Origin: Streptomyces sp. AC512_CC834
GTDB taxonomy: Bacteria > Actinomycetota > Actinomycetes > Streptomycetales > Streptomycetaceae
Direction of reading: 5' to 3'
Assembly: GCF_019049325.1 (NCBI RefSeq)
Contig: NZ_JAGMUO010000044.1
Span: forward strand, 55,692 to 119,691
Length of the DNA: 64,000 nt
In this document: positions 52,497 through 62,899 of the stretch, in pieces
Numbering within the stretch: position 1 is the first letter of the stretch
Layout of the letters: each line of letters opens with the position of its first letter
The notes under the pieces: model-generated
Told to the model about the DNA's origin: nothing
The model's database searches: none
What the model saw: the letters and a program-made list of their open reading frames with translations, nothing else
Program-made: the position numbers and the translations under genes

Positions 52497-53259
52497 GCCC
52501 TGCCCATCGACGCCTCGGTGCGGCACCCCGGCACGGTGGCCTGGCGCGGCACCCCGGCACGGTGACCCGGCCGGTGGGCTGGCCGGTGGGCCGCCGGTGC
52601 GGTGGCCACGGCACGATGGGCCGACGCGGCACCCCGGCGCGGTAGCCCTGCACTCCGCCCCAGCGCGGTGGGCCGGCCGCCCGGGCCGGCCGGGCTGCCC
52701 GCGCACAACGCCGTCCTGCTCGTCAGCGGCCCCCTGGACAGCGACGGCCGACTGCCACGCGACACGGCAGCGTGGCTGCGCACCTGAGCCCTGCCGATCG
52801 ACCCCTCGGTGTGGCACCCCGGCCGGTGGCCTGGCGCGGCACCCCGGCACGGTGACCCGGCCGGTGGGCTGGCCGGTGGGCCGCCGGTGCGGTGGCCACG
52901 GCACGATGGGCCGACGCGGCACCCCGGCGCGGTAGCCCTGCACTCCGCCCCAGCGCGGTGGGCCGGCCGCCCGGGCCGGCCGGGCTGCCCGCGCACAACG
53001 CCGTCCTGCTCGTCAGCGGCCCCCTGGACGGCGACGGCCGACTGCCACGCGACACGGCAGCGTGGCTGCGCACCTGAGCCCTGCCGATCGACGCCTCGGT
53101 GTGGCGCCCCGGCACGGTGGGCCTACGCCGCACCCAGGTGCAGTGGCCTGCCGATGGGCCGCCGGTGCGGTGGCCGGCCGGTGGACCGCCGGTGCGGTGG
53201 CCACGGCACGATGGGCCGGCGCGGCACCCCCGGCGCCGCACCCCGGCGCGGTGGGCCGA
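52390..53259. repeat. three tandem copies of a 290-bp unit including the glucosidase 3' end
   Basis: Units begin at about 52390, 52681 and 52971 (spacing 291 and 290 bp). Each contains the last 35 or so codons of the alpha-glucosidase (ending WLRI or WLRT and a stop at 52496, 52787 and 53077) followed by about 185 bp of non-coding sequence rich in GGCACCCCGGCACGGTGG-like words. Copies 2 and 3 are nearly identical; copy 1, the real gene end, differs more. After the third stop the non-coding part continues in a degenerate form to about 53330. Copies 2 and 3 have no start codon with a binding site and are not genes. Confidence 0.88.
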
Positions 53260-53399
53260 CACGGTGGCCCGGCGCGGCACCCAGGTGCGGTGGCGGTGCG
53301 GTGGGCCGGTTGGTGCGTTCGTTGGGTGGGGTGCCGCCGTCGCCGGTCGTCGCGTGGCAAGGCAGAATCAGGGCAGGAGGCCGTGGGAGGAGGCGACGC

Positions 53400-55181
53400 G
53401 TGCGGGAACGACCGTGGCTCGGCGGGCTGCGCCGCCCCCCGAATCCCCTCGTGAGCGGGCACCGCGCGGCGCGGGGCGCACTGCGGTCGATGACGGAGGC
53501 ACTGGGCGCGCGACGCCGCCTGGCCTGGCTGAACGCGGCGGACCTGAGCATCGGCACCACGCTCGACGTACGGCGGACGGCGGAGGAGCTGGCCGACTTC
53601 ACCGTGCCGGAGCTGGCCGACGGCTCCGCGGTGGACCTGCTGGACTCGGTGCTGCGGTTCCAGGAGGGCGACCGGGTCCTGGGCGGGGACGCCCCGCGGC
53701 TCAGGGCCATGGCGGTGTCGGAGGTCGAGGGCCTGAACCTCGCGCCCGATCCCGTCGGCGAGTTGTCGGTGCACACCGCCGACCGGCTGGGGCAACGGTG
53801 TCTCACCTCCCGCCGACCGGTACTGGTGCCCCGGATGACGCGGGCGGACTTCGCCGTGATCGCCCCCTCGCGCGAGTCGTCGGACATCATGCGCCGGGCG
53901 GGCGTCCACTCCTACCTGGCGGTGCCGCTGATCGCCCGCGGGGTGCTGCTGGGGCTCGCCGACTTCGTCCGGGCCGGCCACCGGGCGCCGTTCAACCGGA
54001 CCGACGTGGCACTGGCCATGGAGCTGGCGTCCAAGGCTGCCGTGTACATCGACAACGCCCGGCTGTACGGGCGCGAGCGCGAGCACGTCGTCACCCTGCA
54101 GCGGGCGCTGCTCCCCCGGTCCAGCCCGAGCACTCCCGGCCTCGACGTGACCTCGTGCTACGACCCGGCCGCGGATCCGGCGGCCGTGGGCGGCGACTGG
54201 TTCGACGTGGTCGAGCTGCCGAGCGGCCGTACGGCGCTGATGGTGGGCGACGTGATGGGGCGCGGTCTGGCCGCCGCCGCGACCATGGGGCGGCTGCGCA
54301 CGGTCGCGCGGACCCTGATGGCGCTCGACATCGCGCCCGAGCGGCTGCTGGCCCGCCTCGACCTGGCCGCCCGCGACCTGGAGGAGGACCAGGTGGCCAC
54401 GTGCCTGTGCGCGGTCTACGACCCGTACGGCCGCACCTTCCGCATCGCCAGCGCCGGTCACCCGCCGCCGCTGCTGACCGGGCCCGACGGTGCCGTCTCC
54501 TTCCTGGAGGTGCCCGCCGGGGCGCCACTGGGGACCGGGGTGATCCCGTACGACTCGGTCGAGCGGGCGGTGCCCGAGCGGAGCCGGCTGATGCTGTACA
54601 CGGACGGGCTGATCAGGTCCCGTACGGCCGACCTCGCCACCCAACTGGAGCGGCTGCGCGAGGCGGTCGGCGAAGGCGTTCCCGAGGACGGCACCGAGTG
54701 CCGAACGGTCGCCGAACGGGTCGGCGGCGACCGGTCGGACGACGCGATCGTCCTGGCCGCCCGCGCCCGGTCGCTCGGTCCCGGCCACGACGTGTACGTG
54801 CGTACGCTGCCGCCGGACGGCAAGGCCGCCGGGCAGGCCCGTACGGCGGTGCGCGAGCAGTTGGTGCGGTGGGGTCTGGAGGAGCTGGTCGACACGACGG
54901 AGCTGGTGGTCAGCGAGCTGGTCGGCAACGCCCTGCGGTACGGGAACGCCCCCGGTGAGCTGCGGCTGCTGCGGGACGAGCGGCTGTCGGTGGAGGTCTC
55001 CGACTCCGGTCCCGACCTGCCGCAGATCCAGCACGCGGACGTGAGCGACGAGAGCGGGCGCGGTCTCCAGTTGATCAACATGCTGTGCCGGCGCTGGGGC
55101 TCGTGCCGCACGCCCGAGGGCAAGGTCGTCTGGGCCGAGCAGGACCTGCCGGTGCGGGCCGGGGTGTCCGGCCCGCCGTAG
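53400..55181 (+). CDS. GAF - SpoIIE phosphatase - HATPase regulator, 593 aa
   Basis: GTG 53400 is chosen, with GGGAGGAGG 7-8 nt upstream; the frame is open further left only because of the repeats. Residues about 45-215 form a GAF sensor domain (SYLAVPLIARGVLLGLADFVR). Residues 220-450 are a SpoIIE-type PP2C phosphatase (LQRALLPRS, VGGDWFDVVEL, VGDVMGRGLAAAATMGRLR, ASAGHPPPLL, LYTDGLIRSR, GDRSDDAIVL). Residues about 465-580 are a GHKL ATPase (ELVGNALRYG N box; VSDSGPDLP; SGRGLQLI). The combination both dephosphorylates anti-anti-sigma factors and binds/phosphorylates them as an anti-sigma kinase. Streptomyces have dozens of these sigma-B-type switch proteins. No cognate sigma or STAS gene lies nearby. 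Confidence 0.9.
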   Translation: MRERPWLGGLRRPPNPLVSGHRAARGALRSMTEALGARRRLAWLNAADLSIGTTLDVRRTAEELADFTVPELADGSAVDLLDSVLRFQEGDRVLGGDAPRLRAMAVSEVEGLNLAPDPVGELSVHTADRLGQRCLTSRRPVLVPRMTRADFAVIAPSRESSDIMRRAGVHSYLAVPLIARGVLLGLADFVRAGHRAPFNRTDVALAMELASKAAVYIDNARLYGREREHVVTLQRALLPRSSPSTPGLDVTSCYDPAADPAAVGGDWFDVVELPSGRTALMVGDVMGRGLAAAATMGRLRTVARTLMALDIAPERLLARLDLAARDLEEDQVATCLCAVYDPYGRTFRIASAGHPPPLLTGPDGAVSFLEVPAGAPLGTGVIPYDSVERAVPERSRLMLYTDGLIRSRTADLATQLERLREAVGEGVPEDGTECRTVAERVGGDRSDDAIVLAARARSLGPGHDVYVRTLPPDGKAAGQARTAVREQLVRWGLEELVDTTELVVSELVGNALRYGNAPGELRLLRDERLSVEVSDSGPDLPQIQHADVSDESGRGLQLINMLCRRWGSCRTPEGKVVWAEQDLPVRAGVSGPP

Positions 55182-55237
55182 CAGTCTGCGCGCGGCCTGC
55201 CGGCGCGTGTCCGCCTGCGCGTGCCTGCGCCGCCGGG

Positions 55238-57118
55238 TTACGCGGCCTTGTCCATGGCCGGGCGTGCGAACTGGGTGCGGTGCAGTTGGGCGTAGCGGCC
55301 GTCGGCGGCGAGGAGTTCCTCGTGGGTGCCGCGTTCCGCGATGCGGCCCGCCTCGACCACCAGGATCTGGTCGGCCGCCCGGATCGTGGACAGCCGGTGC
55401 GCGATCACCACGGCCGTCCGGTCCTCGAGGGCCTCGGCGAGGGCCTCCTGGACAGCCGCCTCGGAGGTGTTGTCGAGGTGGGCCGTGGCCTCGTCGAGGA
55501 TGACGACGCGCTGGCGGGCAAGGAGCAGCCGGGCGATGGTCATGCGCTGGCGTTCGCCGCCGGAGAGCCGGTAGCCGCGCTCGCCGACCACGGTGTCGAG
55601 TCCGTCGGGCAGGGACCGTACGAGGTCGGCGAGGCGGGCGCGGCGCAGCGCGTCCCACAGGTCTTCCTCGGTGGTGTCGGGCCGGGCCAGCAGCAGGTTG
55701 GCGCGGACCGTGTCGTGGAAGAGGTGGCCGTCCTGGGTGACCATGCCGACGGTGTCGCGCAGCGACCGGGCGCTCAGGTCGCGGACGTCGACGCCGCCGA
55801 CGCGTACGGTGCCGCCGTCGGTGTCGTACAGGCGCGGCAGCAACTGGGCGATGGTGGACTTGCCGGCGCCGGAGGAACCGACGAGCGCGACGGTCTGGCC
55901 GGGTTCGGCGCGGAAGGAGAGGCCGTGCAGGACCTCTTCGCCGCCGCGGGTGTCCAGGGAGGCGACCTCTTCGAGGGAGGCCAGGGAGACCTTGTCGGCG
56001 GACGGGTAGCCGAAGCGGACGTCGTCGAACTCGACTGCGGCCGGGCCGTCGGGGACGGGGCGGGCGTCGGGCTTCTCGTCGATGAGCGGGGTCAGGTCCA
56101 GCACCTCGAAGACCCGCTCGAAGCTGACGAGGGCGCTCATGACCTCCACCCGGGCCCCGGCGAGCGCGGTGAGGGGCGCGTACATGCGGGTCAGCAGCAG
56201 GGCCAGCGCCACGACGGCGCCCGGGTCCAGGGTGCCGCGCAGGGCGAAGAAGCCGCCGAGGCCGTAGACCAGGGCCAGAGCGAGCGCGGAGACCAGGGTG
56301 AGCGCGGTGATGAAGGCGGCCTGGGCGGTGGCGGTGCGCACGCCGATGTCCGCGACGCGGCGGGCGCGGTCGGCGAACTCGGCGGACTCCTCCTCCGGAC
56401 GGCCGAACAGCTTGATCAGGGTGGCGCCGGGCGCCGAGAAGCGCTCGGTCATACGGGTGCCCATCGACGCGTTCAGCGCGGCGGCCTCGCGCTGCATTCC
56501 GGCCATGCGGCGGCCCATGCGGCGGGCCGGGAGCACGAAGACCGGGAGCAGCGCCAGCGCGAGCAGGGTGATCTGCCAGGACAGGGTGAGCATGACGGCG
56601 AGGGTGAGCAGCAGCGTGACCAGGTTGCTGACCACGCCGGACAGGGTGTTGCTGAAGGCGCGCTGGGCGCCGATGACGTCGTTGTTGAGACGGGAGACCA
56701 GCGCGCCCGTACGAGTACGTGTGAAGAACGCGACCGGCATGCGCTGCACATGATCGAACACGGCCGTCCGCAGATCGAGGATGAGTCCCTCCCCGAGCGC
56801 CGCCGAGAGCCTGCGGGAGAGGATGCCGAGCACCGCCTCGGCGACCGCGATGAGCGCGATCAGCAGGGCGAGACGCACGACCGTGCCCTCCTCGCCCTGC
56901 GACACGATCGCGTCGACGACCCGTCCGGCCAGGACGGGGGTGGCGACGGCGAGCAGTGCGGTCACCATCCCGAGCAGCACGAAACGGGCGATGCGGCGGC
57001 GGTGCGGGCGGGCGAACGCGCCGATGCGGCGCAGCGTGGCGCGGGCGAGGGGGCGGCGCTCCTGTTTGGCGTTCATGACGCTGTAAAGCTGCGTCCACGC
57101 CGTGCTCTCCATACTCAT
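55238..57118 (-). CDS. ABC exporter, fused membrane and ATPase domains, 626 aa
   Basis: The ATG at 57118 gives MSMESTAWTQLYSVMNAKQERRP; the ribosome binding site is weak. Residues about 45-325 form a type I exporter membrane domain with six helices. Residues about 365-610 form the nucleotide-binding domain: Walker A LVGSSGAGKST, Q-loop VTQDGHLFHDT, signature LSGGERQR, Walker B VVILDEATAHLD and H-loop AHRLSTI. One polypeptide carries both domains, so a homodimer is expected. It exports lipid, peptide or drug substrates; sequence does not decide which. It is divergent from the LPG-synthase-like gene and convergent with the phosphatase. Confidence 0.93.
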   Translation of the reverse strand: MSMESTAWTQLYSVMNAKQERRPLARATLRRIGAFARPHRRRIARFVLLGMVTALLAVATPVLAGRVVDAIVSQGEEGTVVRLALLIALIAVAEAVLGILSRRLSAALGEGLILDLRTAVFDHVQRMPVAFFTRTRTGALVSRLNNDVIGAQRAFSNTLSGVVSNLVTLLLTLAVMLTLSWQITLLALALLPVFVLPARRMGRRMAGMQREAAALNASMGTRMTERFSAPGATLIKLFGRPEEESAEFADRARRVADIGVRTATAQAAFITALTLVSALALALVYGLGGFFALRGTLDPGAVVALALLLTRMYAPLTALAGARVEVMSALVSFERVFEVLDLTPLIDEKPDARPVPDGPAAVEFDDVRFGYPSADKVSLASLEEVASLDTRGGEEVLHGLSFRAEPGQTVALVGSSGAGKSTIAQLLPRLYDTDGGTVRVGGVDVRDLSARSLRDTVGMVTQDGHLFHDTVRANLLLARPDTTEEDLWDALRRARLADLVRSLPDGLDTVVGERGYRLSGGERQRMTIARLLLARQRVVILDEATAHLDNTSEAAVQEALAEALEDRTAVVIAHRLSTIRAADQILVVEAGRIAERGTHEELLAADGRYAQLHRTQFARPAMDKAA

Positions 57119-57238
57119 GCGAGTGACCGTAGAACCTCGACCAACCTTGAGGTCAAGGAGGCGCCGCCCGCGGTCCGTAAGCCCGTGTCCGCGCGTCGGC
57201 CATCCGTAGTTGGCGCGACTCGGGGACTGTCTTGTGGT

Positions 57239-58207
57239 GTGACGACAGCGGTACGACTCCCCGAGAAGCCACTCCTGCACCGCGTCCCGGTCCGCCGGAT
57301 CCTTTGTGTGCTTCCGCTGCTCCTGGTGACCGTGGTCGCGGTGCGGCACCGGTCGGTACTCGCCGAGGGCTTCGGCCAGCTCGGCACGGCCCGCTGGCCC
57401 TGGCTGCTGGCCGCGGCCGGCGCGACCTGTCTGACCTGGGTCGCCGCCGCCTGCACCCGGCAGGGCGCGGTGGTGGAGCGGTTGCCCCGGCGGCGGCTGC
57501 TGGCCACGCAGTTCGCGGCGGGCGCGGCCAACCACCTGCTGCCGACGGGTCTTGGCGCGAGCGCGGTCAACCTACGGTTCATGACGGTGTGCGGGCTGCC
57601 GCTCGCCCGGTCCTCGGCCGCCCTCGCCCTGTATCTGCTGGCGGAGAGCGTCGGCCGGCTCGCCCTGCTGGGCGCCCTGCTGATCGCGTTCCCCGACGCG
57701 CTGCGGCTCGGCACGCTGCTGCCCGAGGGGGCCGTGGGGCCCCTGGTGTTCGTCGCGGGCGCGGTCCCGGTCGTGGCGGCGGTGGTCCTTGCGCTGCTGC
57801 CGCGGCTGCGCGGGGCGGTGGCCGGCTTCCTGCGGACGGCGCTGGGCGAGGCCCGGTCGGTGCACACCCGCCCGGCTCGCGCGCTGGCGCTGTGGGGCGG
57901 CGCGCTGGCGTTCCCCGCGTTGCAGGCCTCGGCGCTGGTGCTGGTGGGGCGGTCGCTGGGGCTGCCGGTGCCGGCCGCGCACGTGGCGGTGGCCTATCTG
58001 GCGGCGACGGTCGCGGTGGCGCTGGTGCCCACGCCGGGCGGCATCGGGTCGGTCGAGGCGGCGCTGGTCGTGGCGCTGGTGGCGGCGGGCGGCCCGGCTG
58101 CCGTGGCCACGGCGGTGGTGCTGGCGTTCAGGCTCCTGACGGTCTGGCTGCCGCTGCTGCCGGGGGCGCTGACGCTGGCCGCGCTGGTGCGGATGCGGGT
58201 GATCTGA
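57239..58207 (+). CDS. lysylphosphatidylglycerol synthase-like (UPF0104) membrane protein, 322 aa
   Basis: GTG 57239. The protein has seven to eight membrane helices. The family landmarks are the NHLLPTGLGASAVNLRFM block near residue 100, and the C-terminal VAYLAATVAVALVPTPGGIGSVEAALV, matching the PGGxGxxE motif of the MprF flippase-like domain. There is no lysyltransferase domain, so it is the membrane half only, of unknown substrate. It diverges from the ABC exporter (121 bp between starts) and converges on the FAD oxidoreductase 24 bp away. Confidence 0.88.
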   Translation: MTTAVRLPEKPLLHRVPVRRILCVLPLLLVTVVAVRHRSVLAEGFGQLGTARWPWLLAAAGATCLTWVAAACTRQGAVVERLPRRRLLATQFAAGAANHLLPTGLGASAVNLRFMTVCGLPLARSSAALALYLLAESVGRLALLGALLIAFPDALRLGTLLPEGAVGPLVFVAGAVPVVAAVVLALLPRLRGAVAGFLRTALGEARSVHTRPARALALWGGALAFPALQASALVLVGRSLGLPVPAAHVAVAYLAATVAVALVPTPGGIGSVEAALVVALVAAGGPAAVATAVVLAFRLLTVWLPLLPGALTLAALVRMRVI

Positions 58208-58231
58208 GGGCGGCTCACCCGGGGGATGCGT

Positions 58232-59536
58232 TCAGGCGACGGTGACGCGCACCGGACCGCCCCCGGGGTCGACCCGGTGCGCCCAGCGGGCCGTCAGCGT
58301 CAGCGGGCGGTGCGGGAGGGCCGTGGTGAGGAGGAACCGCTCGCGGTGCAGCGGGCGGCCGTCCTGGGTGACGTACAGGACCGGGCGGGTCAGCGGGATC
58401 GCCGTGCGCAGGATGTACGGGAGGCGGTCGGCCGGGGTGACGCGGTTCGGGGTGACGCGGTTCGGGGTGACGCGGAGCAGGGGCGGGGCGGCGATCAGGG
58501 GGACACCGCTGGGCCAGTCGGCGTCCCCCTCAGCGCCGCGTCCGGTGTTCCCGGTGTTCCCGCTGTTCTCGGTGGTCCCGGCGGTCCCGGTGGTCCCGGC
58601 GAGCCAGTCGCGTACGGCGGTCGCGGCGTGGGCGCCCTCGCGGGCCGCCGTCGCCGCGCTCTCGACGGCGTGCAGCACGCTGCCGACCGCGAAGACGCCG
58701 GGCCGTGAGGTGCGCAGGGCACCGTCCACGGCGGGGCCGCGGGTGGCGGGGTCCAGGGTCAGTCCGCCGCGCCGGGCGAGTTCGTGGTCGGGGACGAAGT
58801 CGCCGGTGAACACGACGGTGTCGCAGGGCAGCGTCGCCGTACGGCCGTCGCGGTGGCGCACCCGCACGCCCGACAGGCGTCCGTGGCCGAGGAGTTCGGT
58901 GACCGTGGTGCCGGTGAGGAGCGGGGTGCGATGGCGCAGGCGCGCGTCCAGGGTGCGTGCGAGGTGGGCGGGGGCCCGGGGCAACTCCGTGACCAGGGCG
59001 ACGACCGCGGCTCCGGCGGCCCGTACGGTGTCGGCGGCGGCGTGCGAGACGTCCTCGGCGCCGACGATCACCGCGCGGGTGCCGATGTGCTGCCCGTACA
59101 GGTGGACCGCCTGCTGGAGTTCGCCGGTGGTGTACACGCCGGCGGGGCGGGTGCCGGGGACGAGGCGGGCGGCGCGGGGGCGTTCGCGGGCGCCGGTGGC
59201 CAGGACGACCGCGCGGGCGGCGAGGGTCTCGGCGCCCTGTGGTCCGACGGTGGTGAGGGTGCGCGGGCCCGCCCAGTCGAGGGCGGTGACGCCGGTCCGC
59301 ACGTCCGCTCCCGCCCAGCGGGCCGCGTCGGCGAGCAGACGCGCGTAGGCCGGTCCGGTCAGCGTGCGCGGCCGGTCGCCGAAGCCCCGGTGCGCGCAGT
59401 GCCTGGGCACTCCCCCGGCGCGCTGCTCCCGCTCCAGCACCTCGACGCGTGCGCCGGTCGCCGCGAGCAGGGAGGCGGCCGCGAGTCCGGCGGGGCCCGC
59501 CCCCACCACCAGCACGTCGATCTGACGGCGCATCAT
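58232..59536 (-). CDS. FAD/NAD(P)-dependent oxidoreductase (GlpB/HcnB-like partner), 434 aa
   Basis: ATG 59536 overlaps the stop of the preceding dehydrogenase gene (ATGA), with GAGGAGG upstream. It has an FAD-binding Rossmann motif VVGAGPAGLAAASLLAATGA at residue 10, a second nucleotide motif (RAVIVGAEDVSHAAADT) and a GALRTSRPGVFAVGSVLHA FAD C-terminal motif. These are features of the pyridine nucleotide-disulphide type partner subunits found beside GlpA-like dehydrogenases. Near residue 310-370 the linker is full of tandem repeats: TGTAGTTENSGNTGNTG and VTPNRVTPNRVTP, the latter from a 15-bp DNA repeat at 58436-58474. It probably passes electrons from the dehydrogenase to a carrier. Confidence 0.85.
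   Translation of the reverse strand: MMRRQIDVLVVGAGPAGLAAASLLAATGARVEVLEREQRAGGVPRHCAHRGFGDRPRTLTGPAYARLLADAARWAGADVRTGVTALDWAGPRTLTTVGPQGAETLAARAVVLATGARERPRAARLVPGTRPAGVYTTGELQQAVHLYGQHIGTRAVIVGAEDVSHAAADTVRAAGAAVVALVTELPRAPAHLARTLDARLRHRTPLLTGTTVTELLGHGRLSGVRVRHRDGRTATLPCDTVVFTGDFVPDHELARRGGLTLDPATRGPAVDGALRTSRPGVFAVGSVLHAVESAATAAREGAHAATAVRDWLAGTTGTAGTTENSGNTGNTGRGAEGDADWPSGVPLIAAPPLLRVTPNRVTPNRVTPADRLPYILRTAIPLTRPVLYVTQDGRPLHRERFLLTTALPHRPLTLTARWAHRVDPGGGPVRVTVA
58436..58474. repeat. 15-bp in-frame tandem repeat
   Basis: The unit gtgacgcggttcggg occurs about 2.6 times and encodes RVTPN repeats in the oxidoreductase. A second run of 9-bp units lies at about 58540-58602. Both keep the reading frame, so length variation would be tolerated. 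Confidence 0.8.
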
Positions 59537-60936
59537 TTCTGATCCTCCTCGAACAACTCCCGCACCGCGGCCCCGCAGTAGAAGCCCTGGCAGCGGCCCG
59601 ACCGGACCCGGGTGCGGCGGCGCAGTCCGTCGAGGGAGCGGGGCGGGATCGGGCCTGCGAGGGCGTCGCGGATCTCACCGCGGGAGACGCGTTCGCAGTG
59701 GCAGACCAGGGTGCCGTACTCCGGGTCGGCGGCGACGAGGCCCGGCCGCTGGTGGGGGCGGGGGAAGGCCTCGCCGAGGCTGGGCATGCGGACCGGCGCG
59801 GGCGGGCGGTGCGGGCCGAGGTCGAGGCCGGTGCCGGCGAGCAGGGCGGTGACGTGCGCGGCGATGGCGAGGGAGGCGGTGAGGCCGGTGGAGCGGATGC
59901 CGCCGACGGTGACGTAACCCTGGTCGGGGTGGGCGGCGATCCGGTAGTCGTCGTGCCCGGTGGCGGCGCGCAGGCCCGCGTAGACGGCCGTGACCTCCTC
60001 CTCGAGCAGTGCGGGGAGGATACGGCGGCCCTGTTCGCGTAGGGCGCGCAGTCCCTCGGCGGTGGAGTCCGTGGCGCGTTTGTCGTCGAGGTCCTCGGCG
60101 GTGGGGCCCAGCAGGACGTTGCCGTGGACGGTGGGGGCGACCAGGACGCCCTTGCCGAGGGCGGTGGGGACGGGCAGGAGGATGTGGCGGACGAGGGCGC
60201 GGGCGAACTTGTCGTGGACGACGAGCTGGCCCCGGCGCGGGGTGACGGTGAAGTCGTCGTGGCCGAGACTCCGGTCGAGGGTGTCGGCGTGCAGTCCGGC
60301 GGCGTTGACGAGCCGGCGGGCGTACAGCGGGCCGCGCGGGGTGTTGAGCCTGTGCACGCCGTCCGCGTGACCGGCGTGCGTGACGGGCGAGTCGAGGTGC
60401 AGGTCGACGCCGCTCAGGACCGCCTGGGTGGCGTACGCCAGGGTCGTCGTCCACGGGCAGATGATGCTCTCGCCGGGTACGTGCAGGGCGCCGAGGGCGC
60501 CGGGGCCGAGGTGGGGTTCGCGGGCGTAGAGGTCGGCGGGGCCGAGGACGCGGGTGTCGTGGTACTCGTTGCGCCCGGCCTTCTCGGCGAGGCGGGGCAG
60601 GGTCGCGAGCTGCTCCTCGTCCCAGGCGACGAGCAGTGCGCCGACGCGTTCGACGGGGATGCCGGACTCGGCGGCGTACGCGGCGAGTTCCCGCGCGCCC
60701 TCCCGGACGAGCCGGGCCTCCAGTGATCCGGGTACGGCGTCGAACCCGGTGTGCAGGATGGCGGTGTTGGCCTTGGAGGTGCCCTGCCCGACGTCGTCCT
60801 GCGCCTCGACGAGGGCGACGCGCAGAGCGGGGTGGTGCGCGAGCCGACGGGCGATCGCACACCCGACGACCCCCGCGCCGACCACCGCCACGTCGTACGG
60901 GCGGGAGGGCAGCGGTCCCGACGCGGTGACCGTCAT
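59533..60936 (-). CDS. FAD-dependent glycerol-3-phosphate dehydrogenase-like protein (GlpA type) with BFD-like Fe-S domain, 467 aa
   Basis: ATG 60936 (GGAG about 9 nt upstream). It is a DAO-fold FAD enzyme: VAVVGAGVVGCAIARRLA at residue 15, GTSKANTAILHTGFD (the family's substrate-side loop), LVNAAGLHAD and GGIRSTGLTASLAIA. The last 75 residues form a BFD-type [2Fe-2S] domain with CHCERV and SGRCQGFYC, as in anaerobic GlpA. It lacks the large C-terminal domain of aerobic GlpD. With the FGGY kinase upstream and the second FAD protein overlapping downstream it forms a glycerol-like polyol catabolic set. The 2-hydroxy-acid oxidase LhgO is a relative of the DAO part, so the exact substrate is open. 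Confidence 0.85.
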   Translation of the reverse strand: MTVTASGPLPSRPYDVAVVGAGVVGCAIARRLAHHPALRVALVEAQDDVGQGTSKANTAILHTGFDAVPGSLEARLVREGARELAAYAAESGIPVERVGALLVAWDEEQLATLPRLAEKAGRNEYHDTRVLGPADLYAREPHLGPGALGALHVPGESIICPWTTTLAYATQAVLSGVDLHLDSPVTHAGHADGVHRLNTPRGPLYARRLVNAAGLHADTLDRSLGHDDFTVTPRRGQLVVHDKFARALVRHILLPVPTALGKGVLVAPTVHGNVLLGPTAEDLDDKRATDSTAEGLRALREQGRRILPALLEEEVTAVYAGLRAATGHDDYRIAAHPDQGYVTVGGIRSTGLTASLAIAAHVTALLAGTGLDLGPHRPPAPVRMPSLGEAFPRPHQRPGLVAADPEYGTLVCHCERVSRGEIRDALAGPIPPRSLDGLRRRTRVRSGRCQGFYCGAAVRELFEEDQK

Positions 60937-61174
60937 GCGGGGCTCCGTTCGGAAGACGGGGCGGCGGTCGGGGCGCGGTGGATTCCCCTCGCCCGGCGAC
61001 GAGCGCGACCTCCGGGGACTCGCCCCGCGACGCGGGCGTGCCGGTGTGCCCCATACGCCCGGCCGACGCAGCACTCGGCGCCGGGAGTCACCGGCCACTC
61101 GAGGCCGCCCACGGGGAGGGCCGTACCGCGGCGCCGCCCGGAGGCTTCTCTCCCGCCGGGCTGCCGCCCGCCCC

Positions 61175-62614
<1,440 letters not shown>

Positions 62615-62708
62615 CGCGCGCGCCTCCCCGTTCCCTCGTTCCCGCGCCGACCGTCTCGGCGATCACTGCGCGCCAGCCTGCCCTCGTGGGCACACGGCGT
62701 CAATAGTG

Positions 62709-62725
62709 ACTGACTGCCAGTCAGT
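62709..62725. promoter_or_regulatory. 17-bp perfect palindrome, TetR-type operator
   Basis: ACTGACTG-C-CAGTCAGT, 8-bp perfect arms around one base, lies 95 bp upstream of the FGGY kinase ATG. The length and symmetry are typical of TetR-family operators. No TetR gene is in the window. Confidence 0.65.
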
Positions 62726-62770
62726 TCCCCCTGGTGGCAGAGGATGTGCGCTCTCGTGCCGAAACAGAAC

Positions 62771-62796
62771 AGAGGCGGAACCTCCGCCTCTATAGT
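62771..62796 (+). promoter_or_regulatory. 21-bp palindrome abutting a TATAGT -10 element
   Basis: AGAGGCGGA-acc-TCCGCCTCT (62771-62791), perfect 9-bp arms, is followed immediately by TATAGT (62791-62796), about 100 bp before the start of the next rightward gene. The palindrome covers the space between -35 and -10, an ideal repressor position. Confidence 0.6.
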
Positions 62797-62899
62797 GTGC
62801 GCCGACCGCACGACCGTCGCACCACCGCCGCCCCAGGGGAGGGCTGTTGTCACTCCACCCTGCCGTCCAGCCCGTTCCGCTCCCCACAGCGGGCGTCTG

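Noticed and set aside
52602..53077. Two 61-residue frames ending DTAAWLRT
   Set aside because: They are duplicated scraps of the glucosidase C-terminus within the 290-bp repeats, with no ribosome binding site.
53013..57098. A 1361-residue minus-strand frame across the phosphatase and exporter
   Set aside because: Arg/Pro/His-rich shadow; it crosses the repeat array and two real genes in wrong frames.
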